Below are positions 49,158 to 61,080 of a stretch of 64,000 nt of DNA, piece after piece. Location of the stretch: contig CM059622.1 in assembly GCA_030435675.1 (NCBI GenBank), positions 7,874,001 through 7,938,000 on the forward strand, given 5' to 3'. The notes beneath the pieces were generated by a model that was given only the letters and a program-made list of their open reading frames with translations, did no database searches and was not told the origin of the DNA. Source of the DNA: Steinernema hermaphroditum (Eukaryota > Nematoda > Chromadorea > Rhabditida > Steinernematidae). Positions within the stretch are counted from its first letter, which is position 1, and each line of letters begins with the position of its first letter. A program made the position numbers and the translations under genes.

Positions 49158-52100
49158 TTAGTCGCTGTCAGATTCATCTTTCACTCGACGTTTCTTCCTG
49201 GTCACTTTTTCTTCCTCCTGGAAGGGAAAATTAGGCAGTTCTTCTGAACACATCATACATCGCTATCTCCGTTGTTGTTGGCTGCTGCTTGCCGCCGTCG
49301 GCCGGTTTTCCGCACTCGACTCTTTCGCTCTTCTTCCATAATTTCAATCGTCGCGAACAGTTCCCCATACTTCTTCGGAATCTGCTCCAGCGAATTATCG
49401 TTCTTGATTTCGGCAAACATTTCTCTCAAGTCCGCGTGAGAGAAGAATGTTTCGACTTTCTTGGTGATCTTCGCCAGGTAAGCGTTCCGCAGATTCTCGA
49501 TATGGGCTACGACAAGCTCCACGCACAGCGTTCCCTTAACGTCCTTCTTCGAAATCAACAGTGAACCGTTCCTAATCAACTTTCTAGCTAGGTTCAACAA
49601 AAGGCCGGCAATCCGTGGAATGGAGTCATCATCGTCGAACAAGATCTATAAAGACGCGATGTAAACCTTCCATCTTTCTCAAGGTTACCATTAATGCGTT
49701 GACGGTGAAGGGATCCTTTGCAGGCTTCGCAAACAGCAAGCGAATCAAGTTCAACGTAGGGTCACGACTCAAGCGCCTGAGCATCAGGAGGGTATTGGTC
49801 ACCGCTTCGGCGTGTTTCGTGGACGACAGTTTCGGAATTACTGGAAAAATCCAATCCGCTGGGACGCTGTCACTATGTATAAACTGCCAAAGTGTAATCT
49901 GATCCAGAGGTTCCCATTCAAGTGAAGACGTTATCAGTTGAGGAAACGAATCTTTTCGAAACATGGTTATGCTCTCACGGAAGATGTCACACGTCAGGGA
50001 CAGTAACTGAGCTCGATCGACATGGGCACATACTACTTTGAGTATGGCTGCAGAACCGATTACTTGTGTATCGAACTTGTCGAAGACGTAGGGCACTAGA
50101 TACACGAAGAGCCTGTGGTCATCCGCCTCCGATGCCTGAAATCAGCATGATACCCTCAGATATATAATGAAGCAACGAATACCTCGAGGTCGATGGCAAG
50201 CTGATCTTCTACCGATACTCCTTTTTCCTTGCAAAACGACGAATACAGTCGAACGGAATCTTGGTCAATGTTCATGCTGCGGTCATCATCTGTCCGCCCG
50301 CCTTTGAGGAAATAGAGCATGAGGTAGGAAAGGCTTCGCTGCTTCTCCTGCATCTGAACCAGAAGCACCAGCAGAGGATAGTTACTCCGGTCCTCATCGG
50401 GGATCAGGGAAAGTAAGCGAAATAGAGCGTAGAACGGCGTATTTGATAAAACCTCACTAACATTGCTGAAACCACGCACATTTACGTTGCAATGAAATGC
50501 AGGACTCACTCGTCTGACGTGTCTTTTGGCACAAATTGATGCTTGCTGAAGAACGGGTCGAATATTATGAGAAGACACTGAGCTATCAACTCAAGTTGTT
50601 CTTCATCAATAGACCCATTCTGTAACAAGAATGGTCATTTTGTGCAGTTTTATGCTTTTCGATACCTTTTCACACACTGCATAAAGCAATTTATTAAAGA
50701 TCTCAACTGCGTTTCCGTCGTTGTTTCGAACAGCCACATCCAATTCTTCCGTGAGTTCGCGCAGAATATCGTCGTTCAAGGCCACTATGTAATGCTCTGC
50801 TCTGTCGGCTTCAGACGAGGCGCTGCTAAAACAACTGTACGGTATCAAAGCCACACGGCCGATATTATAGAATGTACATCTTCAATTACTATCTACGCGC
50901 CCCAGCGTCGACCTATTGTTAATCCCCATTCATATCTAATTGAACTTATGCGCCGAGAGAAGAAGTAACGAACCTCGTGTCGATAGCGTCGGCAGTGATA
51001 ACGTCATCCGAGTTGTCATCCATGTCGTTGTCGTCATCGATAACAGCGGCATTCGATTCGATCACATTTAGTGGCGGTTCGCTGACAGATTTTGCCTTTA
51101 TTGATTTGTCAGGCGCTGACTGTGAGACCACGTCGGCCGACGATTTTCTGTTCTTCTGGTGTCGCGGATCTCTTACAGAAATTTTCTGGGGCTCAGCTGC
51201 GACCGGTGCTTCTACTTGATCGGACGACGGTTGATGAACCACAGCAGGAAATCTGTTGTCCATGGAAGAAGACGCAAATGTGATGATATCTGGGAACCGC
51301 CTTTGGAAAGCTTCCCGCACAGAAGCATTCATATTTGGATGCTCTAGGACATATGCCAAACTGTTGGCGTGTTTCGCTTCTGCTGCTCTAATAGCATTAC
51401 GTACATTATCCAGGATTTGCGCTTCTCGCGGTGGGTCAAGAGTACCAACTATCTGAAAGTCACATCTTCAGTGAATCCAGTAGAGCAATATTACCTACTA
51501 AGACCAAAAAATCTATCAGCGCGTTGGCGAGCTGAGGGAGGAACTGGATCGCATGCCTGAGAGTTGGTAGAACAACATCTATTGAACAGAGAGGTGGTTG
51601 TGGCGTCGTCCGGACAAAAGAGAGCCAATCATAGAAGAACGCAAGTTTGCACATTTGTTGTTCAGGAAGTGGCTAAAACTCTTTTTTTTATTCTTTAGAC
51701 CAGAGTTTACGACCTACAGCGGAGTTCAAAAGAAAAACAGCAAAAGTCGCTCGCAAGTCATAAGCATGTCGGTTCTCCACGATCACAAGTGGCAAAACAC
51801 GAATAATTTCCACTCGCAGCCCAGAACATGTCGGATTCATCAATGCCTGAAAATGGACGCTTAAAAACGTACTTTTTTGAGCTGGTAGTTTTAGACACAG
51901 GAACTAAATGTTGTTTATGAACTTACCCTGTTAATCCAATGGAAATGAACATCGAAGTCAGCTGACGCCGGGAACTTCAGCATCTGCTCAATACGCTTTT
52001 GTAGCATTTGGGGTAAGCGTGGAGGTACGGCCACTCCCGGATTGAGTTTATTCATCAAATCCGCCACTCCTCCTAAAACGAACGACATACAAGACGTAAT

Positions 52101-53076
52101 CTATCATGAATACGTGACACACCTATCATGTTGGGACAAATTCTGCGAGGCTCGTTGTAAATATCGCTCCAAACTGCTGCAAATCGTGGGCATGTGGACA
52201 GCTTCATAAAGTGAAACAGAATTTCGCGTCCGAGATTGGCTAAGGAAAGAAACTTATCACGAGCCACCATTTCGCAGAAGTGCAACAAAACGTTCTTCTG
52301 CTGGTCGAACTCCTTGCCCAACGCAGGATTACTCAGGAAACGTGTAGCGGTAACGAACGAAACGGATGGCAAAGAAGCGTTCATCTTCAAACTCTTCAGC
52401 CATTCCGAATTTTCAATCAAAATTTGGCAGAAGCTTGCTAACAGGTCCAAAGTTTCGTGTGTATCGCAACAATCTAAACAGAATCAAGAGTACTTCCTCA
52501 TTCACCAAGTTGTTTCACCTGAGCCTATGAAGCGTGCAAAGTTCATAATTACATTGTCAAGCTTCTTGCAGGTGGGATCTCGCATTAGATGAGAGAATAG
52601 TATGATTAACCGAGATCGAACTTGGCTCTTCAACCTGTGCGACATTTCGATAAGGATCATATTGACGACACACAGTGCCGTAAACCACTGATCGGAGGGA
52701 GCTATATGGGAAAGTAGCTTCAGATACTAAACAGAGGGAAAAGAATAAACAAACGGATGAATTCAAAGTGCCTTATTAGCTCGCTCTGGATCGACTAGAA
52801 AAGCGTACACTAATCCAGCACAGCAATTTTCAAATGAGGCCTTGTCCACATTGCTCAGTGCGATCAAATTGTCCAGAGATTCCTTTTCAGAGAATCCGTT
52901 GATTTTGGCCATCACCAGAGAGAACTGCCACTCGAACTTCTACAGAACGGTAGTATGATTCACACAAGAATAAAACAACGAACCTCATCCGCCTCATTTC
53001 GTTCCTCGTATCTCACATTGGTGTTGAGCAGCCTCGATTCGCGTCTTCCGTTCTTTGAACCAGGTGAAGAGTCCAT
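49158..53076 (-). CDS. ints-3: Integrator complex subunit 3 (INTS3 / SOSS-A)
   Basis: Fourteen exons (53076-52984, 52939-52772, 52726-52519, 52473-52123, 52072-51927, 51846-51718, 51672-51499, 51452-50974, 50825-50666, 50619-50510, 50465-50183, 50135-49689, 49645-49259, 49217-49158) encode 1064 residues, near human INTS3 at about 1040. Diagnostic blocks are CKLAFFYDWLSF, VREAFQRRFPDIITF, FRKDSFPQLITSSLEWEPLD and the basic/acidic end KKRRVKDESDSD, like the human KRKRKG...SDSD tail. INTS3 is a helical scaffold of the Integrator complex and of the SOSS single-strand DNA-binding complex. Introns are mostly 41-50 nt; two are 80 and 148 nt. Intron 2 appears to use a GC donor (AAG/GCACTT), since no GT lies before the in-frame stop and the resulting length (45 nt) and phase are typical. 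Confidence 0.93.
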
Positions 53077-53998
53077 TCTCGATGGGTTTTTAGTTCAAAA
53101 TGCAGGGTCACTGATGTGCATCGGCACCAAGGAGTGATTCACAGAATCGATAACTGATGGTTTTCAGAATCGGCCTGGAAGAGTCTGTCAAATTAGTCAC
53201 TTGCAGGCGCACACTTCGCAGCAGCAAATACACTCAAAGGACACGAAGCGCACCAGAAATGTCTCACGTTCCACCAGACAGACATATGGATACGGTACGG
53301 CGAGACGATCAGCTGAAGATTACCATAGGCGATGTCCCCGGCTGGCAGCAAATAAATGGGAAGGAGTCTTGAAAGAGTGCGGTTAGGTGTGTTCAGTCTC
53401 AGATCGTATGTGTACTTGGATCGAAATGGGTTCCCCTCTCAAGTGTCTCCCACACGCGAGCTGTCGTCCACGGTCGCAATGTTTCAGCTCGCTATGATCC
53501 AAACTCTTCGCACCAACCGCCCTCTTTCAAACGCTCCGACAGTCGTCACGGGACCGCCTAGTCGCTCGAACTGCGTCTATACGGCGACGTCAGAGCGGCT
53601 CGACCACCGACGTTTCTTCGGCCTGACATCGCCAGAGAATGCTCGGCGAATGAGCCCAGCGAGGCCTGCCTAGTGCGTCGGCCGAAACTCCTCCTCTACG
53701 CAGCGGCGCGACTATCGATCGCCTCTCCACCACTCCGCGGTTCTCCCTTGGCGTCTCTCGAGTCTGCGGACTGACGGAGAACACAGAAGCTACTTCCACG
53801 ATGTGCACAAGCCGAACGAGCAGATTCGCTGCAGATTGGCGCGGAGCGGCGAGAAACGTCGTCGGTTGGAACGGAGAATGACTTAGAAGAGCGACGAAAG
53901 TAAACACTGGAGCGACTCAGAGGCCGAAATCGATACTAGTACAAGAGATATTAACCACTTTTTACTAAGTTCGATGCTATACATAATTGTGACAGGTT
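53077..53998. other. intergenic region upstream of INTS3
   Basis: About 0.9 kb between the end of the FP/L1-like gene and the INTS3 start, both on the minus strand. Short frames on both strands (for example 53356-53673 plus, 53590-53907 minus) are mutual shadows in GC-rich sequence without splice or family support. I call no gene here. Confidence 0.45.
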
Positions 53999-54598
53999 TC
54001 AACAAACGTTTTCGATTATTTCCAAGGTGACTCGGTCGTAAGTGTACTTCTCTCGCCCGAGAGTCGCATTCTTCTGTTTAATTTCTTCACGTACTGCTTT
54101 CATCTTCTTTTGTTCCTCTTTGTCCATGTCGCGCATGATCTGGACTTTTCCGAGTTTCTTCATAAGGCCGCTGTTCTGAAGCTTTCGCAAAATGTCGTGC
54201 GCCTCTTCCTCGTTTTCGAGAGCCACAAGGAGGAACCGATTCTTATTGGCTTGTTCACGCCCAATACGACTGATCTTGCATTGTAGAAATCGCGGTTTTC
54301 CAATTTTTTCGAGAATCTGGGCACGGACAAAGTGGTCATCGTTCTCGATTCCCTTTTCTGGCAATCCCTGAATGATGAGCTGGTTGGGAAGGTGTTCCCG
54401 ATCACCCGGGACAACTGGGTCCTTTGGTACCGAGGGCAACCCGAGGTCAGCGCCCTCGATGGCTTCACGTTGTTGGTTTATCTTGTCGCGCAGTGCAGAT
54501 AGGAGAGGTTTCGAAACAGTAGGATTCGTCGTGGTTTCAATGTGCTTGAGAAGCTCGGACATCTCATGGTTCAATTGGAGAACCGTTGTTAAGGACAT
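53999..54598 (-). CDS. single-exon coiled-coil protein resembling FP / L1-ORF1 nucleic-acid-binding proteins
   Basis: An uninterrupted 199-codon frame. The first 60 residues are helical and likely coiled coil (LNHEMSELLKHIETT). The rest has the layout of the baculovirus-FP / L1-ORF1 RRM-like domain found in many invertebrate LINE-derived proteins: LIIQGLPEKG, CKISRIGRE, NKNRFLLVALENEEEAHDIL, IMRDMDKEEQKKMKAVREE. Function is inferred only as possible RNA or DNA chaperone activity. The frame is intact, has no reverse transcriptase nearby, and its ATG directly follows CTCTTTTCAG, so it looks like an expressed host gene, not a fresh retroelement. It lies 260 bp after the stop of the next gene upstream, on the same strand. 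Confidence 0.6.
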   Translation of the reverse strand: MSLTTVLQLNHEMSELLKHIETTTNPTVSKPLLSALRDKINQQREAIEGADLGLPSVPKDPVVPGDREHLPNQLIIQGLPEKGIENDDHFVRAQILEKIGKPRFLQCKISRIGREQANKNRFLLVALENEEEAHDILRKLQNSGLMKKLGKVQIMRDMDKEEQKKMKAVREEIKQKNATLGREKYTYDRVTLEIIENVC

Positions 54599-54609
54599 CT
54601 GAAAAGAGA
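54589..54609 (-). promoter_or_regulatory. acceptor-like site abutting the FP-like start codon
   Basis: The coding strand reads GTCTCTTTTCAG then ATG. No upstream exon with a matching phase was found, so trans-splicing is the simplest explanation. Confidence 0.4.
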
Positions 54610-54857
54610 CAAAGTGCGGAGAAGCGATGAAAATGAGACACAGAAAACACTAAGCAATTCCGTAGCAGCGTCTCGTATGACCCACAGATTGCTTATCGTT
54701 TATGATATTTCAATGATGACGACAGTGTGCTGTCCTGTACACAAGTGCTAGAGCGGGTAAATAATCACAATGGTCACTTGTTTACAACTATTAAAGACAG
54801 CTTAAACATATAAACAGGGGGATAGAGTTCGCCGTATGTTCTTATATGTGTATCCTT

Positions 54858-55743
54858 TTAATTCGAAGAAAACGAATTGAACACTGAGCCAGTCATAGAG
54901 GTGTTTCTACCCGAAGAGTGTGTAGAAGATGCCGAAATGGAGCGCTCAAGTGTAGATTCATACTGCGAGTGAACGGAGCTCGTGCTTTCCGCTCCATCCG
55001 ACCCAATCTCCGTAAAAGATGACTCATCGAACCCCTTAGTTCGGCCACAGCGATCGCATTTCTTCTCGGCAAAGAAGTTTTCCATGCGCTCGTGGTCACA
55101 AGAAGAGCAGCGTGAATCCACCAGCGGACTAAACGAAGATGTCGTTCTGTCCTCTTCTCCTTCCTGAAAGAACGGATTTTGTGCATTGAAAAGACGCACT
55201 TCCTTACAGAAACATTCGGGGTAACACAGTCCGCCGAGAGAGACTCATCGAGAGGGTCAAAATGCGTGAGAACTTCTTCGCTCGTTTCCACTTTGTCGCT
55301 ACCGTATGCCAGTGCGCCCTTCAGAATTTTCCGCTTCGAGAACTTTACCACTGCGACAGGAATCTTGGTCTTGTCGACGGGTGCGACTTCCTCAATTTGA
55401 ACGTCGACGTCCTTAATTTGGAGAATCCCATCGTGCTGCTCCCGAAGAATCCGGTTCGCCTCCGCCATTTTCTCCAGATGTCTTACCATCAGTTGTTCCG
55501 TGTTCTTCACCTGAAGGCATTATTTAGGAGTCGCCAATGCTACCTTCTTCCACTTACACTCTCCGAAATTAGCTTCATCTCCTGAAGAGCCTTCTTCTGT
55601 GCTGCTAGCGATTGCTTCAGTTGCTTCTTCAGCGTCTTCGACTCACGGTCTTCGAGGGCGCGATTTTCCAAGAGAAAGTGGCTTGCCGGGACGAGATCCT
55701 CGACACGTTTATTCGTGCCCGAGGATTCGCCTCGCGAACTCAT
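54858..55743 (-). CDS. coiled-coil protein with a CxxC-x13-CxxC zinc motif, unknown
   Basis: Three exons (55743-55558, 55510-55208, 55163-54858) encode 264 residues, with 47- and 44-nt introns in phase 0. The N-terminal 100 residues are charged and helical, probably coiled coil (NRALEDRESKTLKKQLKQSL, HLEKMAEANRILREQHDGI). The middle is acidic. Near residue 180, CSSCDHERMENFFAEKKCDRC gives two CxxC pairs 13 residues apart, a likely zinc site. The tail is Ser/Thr-rich (about one third Ser). I do not recognise the family. The splice phases and even codon use make it a convincing gene. It is divergent from ARFRP1, 352 bp away. Confidence 0.7.
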
Positions 55744-56095
55744 TTTTCGTCTTCCAATCGACCGACTGGTCGATTCTCCGCTCAGCCGACTATTTGAACC
55801 CCTTCCAGACCGTCTCTTGTCTGTCTACCATACCCTAGACGGACCAGTCGGTTGTACTTCAAGTGACACTTGAGATCACAGTAGTTCTGTGGGAAAAGCT
55901 ATTTTCATCGATCTTTTTATGATTATGGTTACACCAGAAAACAGAAAGTGTATTGACCGTAACCCAGAAACGGTCCCGACGCGAAGCACGTTTTACCACT
56001 CCGACTTTCTTAGTCTGTCGTCGTGTGTGGTCGTCAGGTCACCTTTGCGGCGGAATCGCTTCGTCGAAGAATCTCAGAAACTCGCTGTGGCGACG
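55744..56095. promoter_or_regulatory. divergent promoter region of the zinc-motif gene and ARFRP1
   Basis: The two start codons are separated by 352 bp. The plus strand remains open upstream of the ARFRP1 ATG but without conserved sequence. An imperfect inverted pair GACCGACTGGTCG / CGGACCAGTCGGT lies at about 55760-55772 and 55839-55851. Confidence 0.4.
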
Positions 56096-57052
56096 ATGTA
56101 CACACTCACGTACGGAATCGTCAGCCAGATGCTGAAGAAGGAGGATTTCTTCGTTGTCATCGTGGGATTGGACAATGCAGGAAAGACGGTGAGTTGCTCC
56201 CCGGTAAGCGCTGAATATGGATCACTTTTAGACGTTCCTGGAGCAGACGAAGATGAAGTTCACGCACGGATACAAGATGATGAACCCGGCCAAGATCACG
56301 AGCACCGTTGGGATGAACAGTGAGTTCTTTGCGCGTTGTGGCTAATCTTCCTGGCTGTGCAGTTGGCAAGATCGAGTACCGAAACATCCGTTTGAACTTC
56401 TGGGACCTCGGCGGGCAAGAGGGCTTGCACAGTCTTTGGGACAAGTACTTCCCCGATTCCAATGCGTTGATCTTCGTTATCGATTCCAGCGATGAGGAAA
56501 GGTTCAAGGAAGCACACGCTGCTTTCGGTAAGGTTCTAGCTGTGCTGATGACCCGACTTTCGAGATGGAATTCGACCTTTCACTTATGAAATACTTTAAT
56601 TTGTTCGTGTAACACCAGATCGTTTCCGAACAAATAGTGATATGCCGCGAGTATTAGATACAAATGCTACTGAGTGAGCTATCCTATCCATTTAATGTAC
56701 AGAAAATTGAGACGTGCGAATTTGTAGTAGTAACGAAGGCTTTTCAGAGCGAGTGATGTCGAACGAATACGTGCAGCAGATTCCGGTGTTGGTGGTGTGC
56801 AACAAAAGCGATTTGGAAGTGGATATAGATGACGGAACCACCTCGGGAGTTGACGATCTACGGAGGCTGTTCAGCGCCGACCCGAGGCACCACGGCGAAA
56901 TGGCGGTTATGTCGGTATCATCGCTGGACGGACTGAATGTCGACAGATGCATTCGATGGCTGGTCAACTCCTTACTGAATGCTCCAGAACCGCTTGCGAG
57001 GAACCACACCGCTCCAGGCACACTGTCAGGAGCGGAAATTGGCAACGTTTGA
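56096..57052 (+). CDS. ARF-related small GTPase ARFRP1
   Basis: Four exons (56096-56188, 56232-56319, 56363-56527, 56748-57052) encode 216 residues, against 201 in human ARFRP1. GTPase motifs are intact: P-loop GLDNAGKT, switch I threonine in ITSTVGMNIG, WDLGGQE, and CNKSD for guanine. The start MYTL is that of ARFRP1, which lacks Gly2 and so is acetylated, not myristoylated, and works at the trans-Golgi upstream of ARL1. The FLEQTKMKF and SLWDKYFPD segments also match ARFRP1. Intron 3 is 220 nt, the others 43 nt. The last 89 bases of the coding region overlap the antisense end of the Nudix gene. Confidence 0.92.
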
Positions 57053-57573
57053 TTCTGCGCAGGGCTTCCGATGTTGTCACCCAGTCGCGACTTCGTCCAA
57101 GACGTCCGTCTTCCCACTCGTCGAGGGCTTCAACAACATTGAGCAAAAAGAGAGATGTTCTCGTGCGGCGATCGTCGTCCTGTAATGAAACGTGTTCACG
57201 ATAGACGGGTATTGTAGAGGTTGTGGATAAAGCGTTATCTCGAGCATCCACTCACCTTGAATTCGCCCACGAACTGTTCGATTCTTCCGCGGATGCCAGC
57301 CTCTTCCTCCACTTCGCGAAGGGCCGCACCACTGGCGTTCTCGCCGTCCTCGAGCCCGCCACCAGGCACGATCCAGTGGTCGTGGTTTGCCGATCCGGTC
57401 ACAAGAAGCACTTCGATCGCACCGTCGCTACCCGCTCGGACACAGAGTCCGGCCGCCCGAAGACGGTATCCGGCCTCGTCGTAGACCCGTTTCTGATTCT
57501 TCGCTTTGTACAGTTGACGTTTCTTGGTTTTCTCCTCGTTGGCGATCGAAGGCTGCTCGCCGCCGAGCGGCAT
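56964..57573 (-). CDS. Nudix hydrolase of the diphosphoinositol-polyphosphate phosphohydrolase (NUDT3/4) type
   Basis: Two exons (57573-57256, 57179-56964) encode 177 residues. The Nudix box is complete: G in VPGGGLEDGENASG, then REVEEEAGI. The layout matches DIPP/NUDT3: RAAGLCVRAGSDG, EVLLVTGSANHDHWIVPGGG, then RTRTSLFLLNVVEALDEWED, GRSRDWVTTSEALRRI. These enzymes hydrolyse diphosphoinositol polyphosphates and dinucleoside polyphosphates in the cytosol. The start is the first in-frame ATG; a short extra exon upstream cannot be excluded. The conserved region QFPLLTVCLERC lies opposite the last ARFRP1 codons, so both overlapping reading frames appear real. Confidence 0.85.
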
Positions 57574-58426
57574 GACTTGTGCGGGACAAGAGAGCACGTG
57601 GTCTTCGGCGAAGCTGGAGGATGCTCAGAGAAAGGCGCAGGTGGGCACTGGATAGGATGCTGTGTGTCGTCAGAAGCGCATCATCGTGGCGGCGGCGAAA
57701 TGCTGAAAACGGGAGGAACCGATGCCACGAATCTCTTCGCATCGTCGTACAGAAGACGCGGAACTCGACGCGCAGGCACAAGAAGACGAATGTTTCCGAG
57801 GGCGAGCTCCAGAAGGTCGTGGAAGCGGGGCGACTATTTTTAGAGATGCTCTGTTTTCGCGGCTTCGCCCTTATCGCTCGTAGCGGAGTACCGCGACGGA
57901 GGCACGCGCGAGGCGACACCGCCGAAATTTCGCTTTTTGTCGTCGATGCGGACAGCTCCTTCGCACGCGCCCACCGGATTTGCGCACTTCTATATACCGT
58001 GCTTTTGGAATGCACTTCTGATAGATAAATGATATACTAGATAATCGATTCGCGGAGAAGTTGGCAAACTGCCCGTGGATAATGGGTGCAATGTTAACCC
58101 GTCATGCACAGTGAAACAGCGCCGCTCGGTCCTCCGCTGTGATCTCTGTGACAAATATCCCGACTGTCGTTGGACGTCTCCGCGCGCCCCGGAAACCCGC
58201 CCATCCTCGAGTTTGCAGCGACTGTAACCACTACAAAATCACGTCGGCTTATGGCGGAAGAAAACCGGACGGTGTCCCCACTTATGCCTCATTAACCATT
58301 CCTTTACGCCTCCCTCATCACCAGTTCATAAAACAAGAGCAACAAACAGTCAGATAAATTAAAATAACGGGGAGAAACGTTCCACTAGGATCTCAGAAAA
58401 TCAACAACAAACAAGTTCCTGGCCGC
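57574..58426. other. intergenic region between eIF2-gamma and the Nudix gene
   Basis: About 0.85 kb between two minus-strand genes. Long frames on both strands (57579-58028 plus, 57428-58015 minus) are Arg-rich shadows in GC-rich DNA with no conserved motif. Presumed eIF2-gamma 3' UTR and Nudix promoter. Confidence 0.45.
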
Positions 58427-60143
58427 TTAGTGGTTGTCTGGCAGCGTTGGTTCAATGGTTGTTCCGCGGCGAATTGTTCCCCAACCGATGAGGCGCCAGT
58501 GCTTTTCAATTCTTCGGCTGAGGGCGATCTTCTCGTTAACCTCAGTGCAGATAGGGTCAGTCAAAGCAATCTTGGCCGCATCACCTGCACAGAGAAGGTA
58601 ATTTTTACAGTCAGCACTACAAACAAAATACCCTTAACGGCAAGGATCTTGCAGCCCGTTGAAAGAGATCCTATGTTGACCATCAACACTTCACCGCGAC
58701 CCAGTTTAGCGACCTTCGCCGCTTTCTTGCCACCTTCAGTTCGCACTCCGAGTAGCCGACGCAGCAAGTAGTATGAAATTTCAATTTCCGTGAAGATATC
58801 GGGCAGAGTTCCAACAGCTCCGAGGATATGTCCAACCAAACGATCACCACGACAAAGCGTAGGATCGATCTGTGTTCCAACACCAATGAGCCCACCAGGA
58901 ACAGCGTACTGTAGATGGTTCTGCTCAGCAAACAGTGAGACAACTTTCGAGAAGATGGGTCTGCATTGGACCTTGCCGTCGGCCGTTTTCGTGACAATAC
59001 CCGGGCGGACTTCAATCTCCTGTCCAATTCGAAGAATACCTAAAGCACTTGACTTATTACAAAAAAAAACTACCGCACAGGAATTACCCTTCAAAATGGA
59101 TCCTCCAGCAACACCACCCTTTAGGGTTTCAACCTCTGATCCGGGCTTGTTAACATCGAATGAACGAATGACGATTAGCCTGGCAGGCGAGGTGAAATCA
59201 CGAATGGGGACAGGGACTTTTTTACACAAATACTCACAAACGACCTACAACAGAGCATACGATTGGAAACAGAAGAAACAGAGTGCTAACCTCGATGTTG
59301 TACTTCAGCTGGGCAGAGATGGGAATTACGGGAGCTCCATCAGCAACAGTTCCTTGAACGAAACTGCGAATCTGATCGTACTGCTCCTTCGCCTGAGTTT
59401 CCTTGATCAAGTCGATTTTGTTTTGCAAAATCAAAAGATGCTGCAACTGCATAATTTCCACAGCAGCCAAATGTTCGGAGGTTTGTGGTTGGGGGCACGG
59501 CTCGTTTCCGGCAATCAGCAACATAGCGGCGTCCATCACAGCGGCACCGTTCAACATGGTAGCCATCAAGATGTCGTGACCGGGACAGTCGACGAAAGAT
59601 ACATGTCGAACAACAGTGAATTGTCCACCACATCCTTCACGGTCACAGGGAATTCTGTCCGGTGTGCTAGATCCAGCTGCCCTAAAGCAGTTTTTGCAAA
59701 ACACATACCCACATTTCAAACGTACTTGTAGCAACGAGGACGAGGGCATTCTTCGTTTGAACAGCGGTAGATCTTCGCATTGGCGTAACCAAGTTTGATG
59801 GTGATGTTCCTCTCAAGCTCATTCTTGAATTTGACAGTATGAATACCGGAGATGGCCTTGACGAGAGTCGATTTTCCGTGCGCTACGTGGCCAATAGTAC
59901 CGATATTGATGGTGGCCTGTCGGCTAATAACCTAAAATAAGCATGTTTCACACGAGCAGCGCTAGAATATGTGAAACCTCCTCGGTCAACGGCGTAAGTT
60001 CGTTGATGTTGAGCTTACTAATATCCTGCTTTGCCAGCCAGTCCTGGGTCTCATCTCGAATCTCGATCTTCTTCTCAACTTCTAAAATAATCACATGAGA
60101 AGCGATGAACAATCTACATCGATCTACCTGTTCCCGCGCTCAT
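58427..60143 (-). CDS. eif-2gamma: translation initiation factor eIF2 subunit gamma
   Basis: Seven exons (60143-60128, 60081-59978, 59931-59726, 59681-59291, 59244-59088, 59039-58632, 58584-58427) encode 479 residues, against 472 in human EIF2S3. GTPase motifs are [16 protein letters not shown] and QNKID. The zinc-knuckle cysteines are present ([12 protein letters not shown], then CDREGCG). Domains II and III follow ([46 protein letters not shown]). eIF2-gamma carries initiator Met-tRNA and GTP to the 40S subunit. The first exon encodes only five full codons (MSAGT). Introns are 44-48 nt. Confidence 0.97.
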
Positions 60144-61080
60144 TACACTTCAATTTCTGGTAACCTGAAATGTACAAATTATAGAATGTGAATCCTTTAG
60201 CATTGTATATCACAGGGAACGAAAAATCCACGCAAATCGGGAACGTTTTTTGACGGTTACACCATGATGCAATTTTGTCAGCAACAAGAAAACACAGTAC
60301 AACGATCAGAGAAGTCGCTTTAGGATTCACACTTATTGCCGCAGCGAAAGAGAAATGGCGAATATCATGGGACAAGGTTGTTCACATTGGATTGAGGATT
60401 ATTTCATACGCAGAATGCATGTGAATACACAAAAAAACTGACAGCAATCGCTTATAGATGCCGTCAGCTATGAGACGATAGGATAAGTTCTTCAGGGCAA
60501 TAGGAAACAGGATGCGATTCCCACTGGGTGCCATTAAATCATGGATTTTTACAAATGCTACTACAATTCTAGAAACAGTCGTTCAATAACGGATAAAATA
60601 AAACTACAGTGGCATCGTGCAGAGAGCTCCTCGGGTAGGCAACAGAGCTGTGCAAACGGAGACTTTGAAAAACCGAGACCGAGACTAAAATTTATCTTAC
60701 TTTTGAAATTCTTTCAGGCTTCAAGGACGCCTGTTTTTGCAAACTATCAACGCTGATTGACCTTCGTTAGTCAGTGAGCGCCAGGGTAGCCATAGGAAAC
60801 AAGAAATTGAAGTTACCATGCATGTCCCTAAGTACATGACCGAACCTGTTATGGTGCTTCTTGATTTTAGAGGTATAGACCGGGGATTTGAATTGCTCAG
60901 AATCCTATTCATACACATGAAGCTTCCAGAGAAGCACTGACAGGGCTTTTTGTCTTTTACAGGGGGCCGCCTCAGTAATAAATAACAGAATCTGACCTTG
61001 CATTTCATATTGAACAACTACTCGGGATTAAAAAGAGAATAGCAGGAAACGTATCGAAAGTCAGGTTATCTTGAGCAATT
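60144..61080. other. upstream flank of eIF2-gamma, AT-rich
   Basis: About 0.9 kb without a supported gene. It should include the eIF2-gamma promoter near 60144. Frames such as 60541-60756 (plus) and 60721-61017 (minus) show no family or splice support. The repeat nest starts at its right end. Confidence 0.45.

Noticed and set aside
57428..58028. Long opposing frames on both strands upstream of the Nudix gene
   Set aside because: They overlap each other and the Nudix exon in other frames and are Arg-rich in both directions, the usual shadow pattern.
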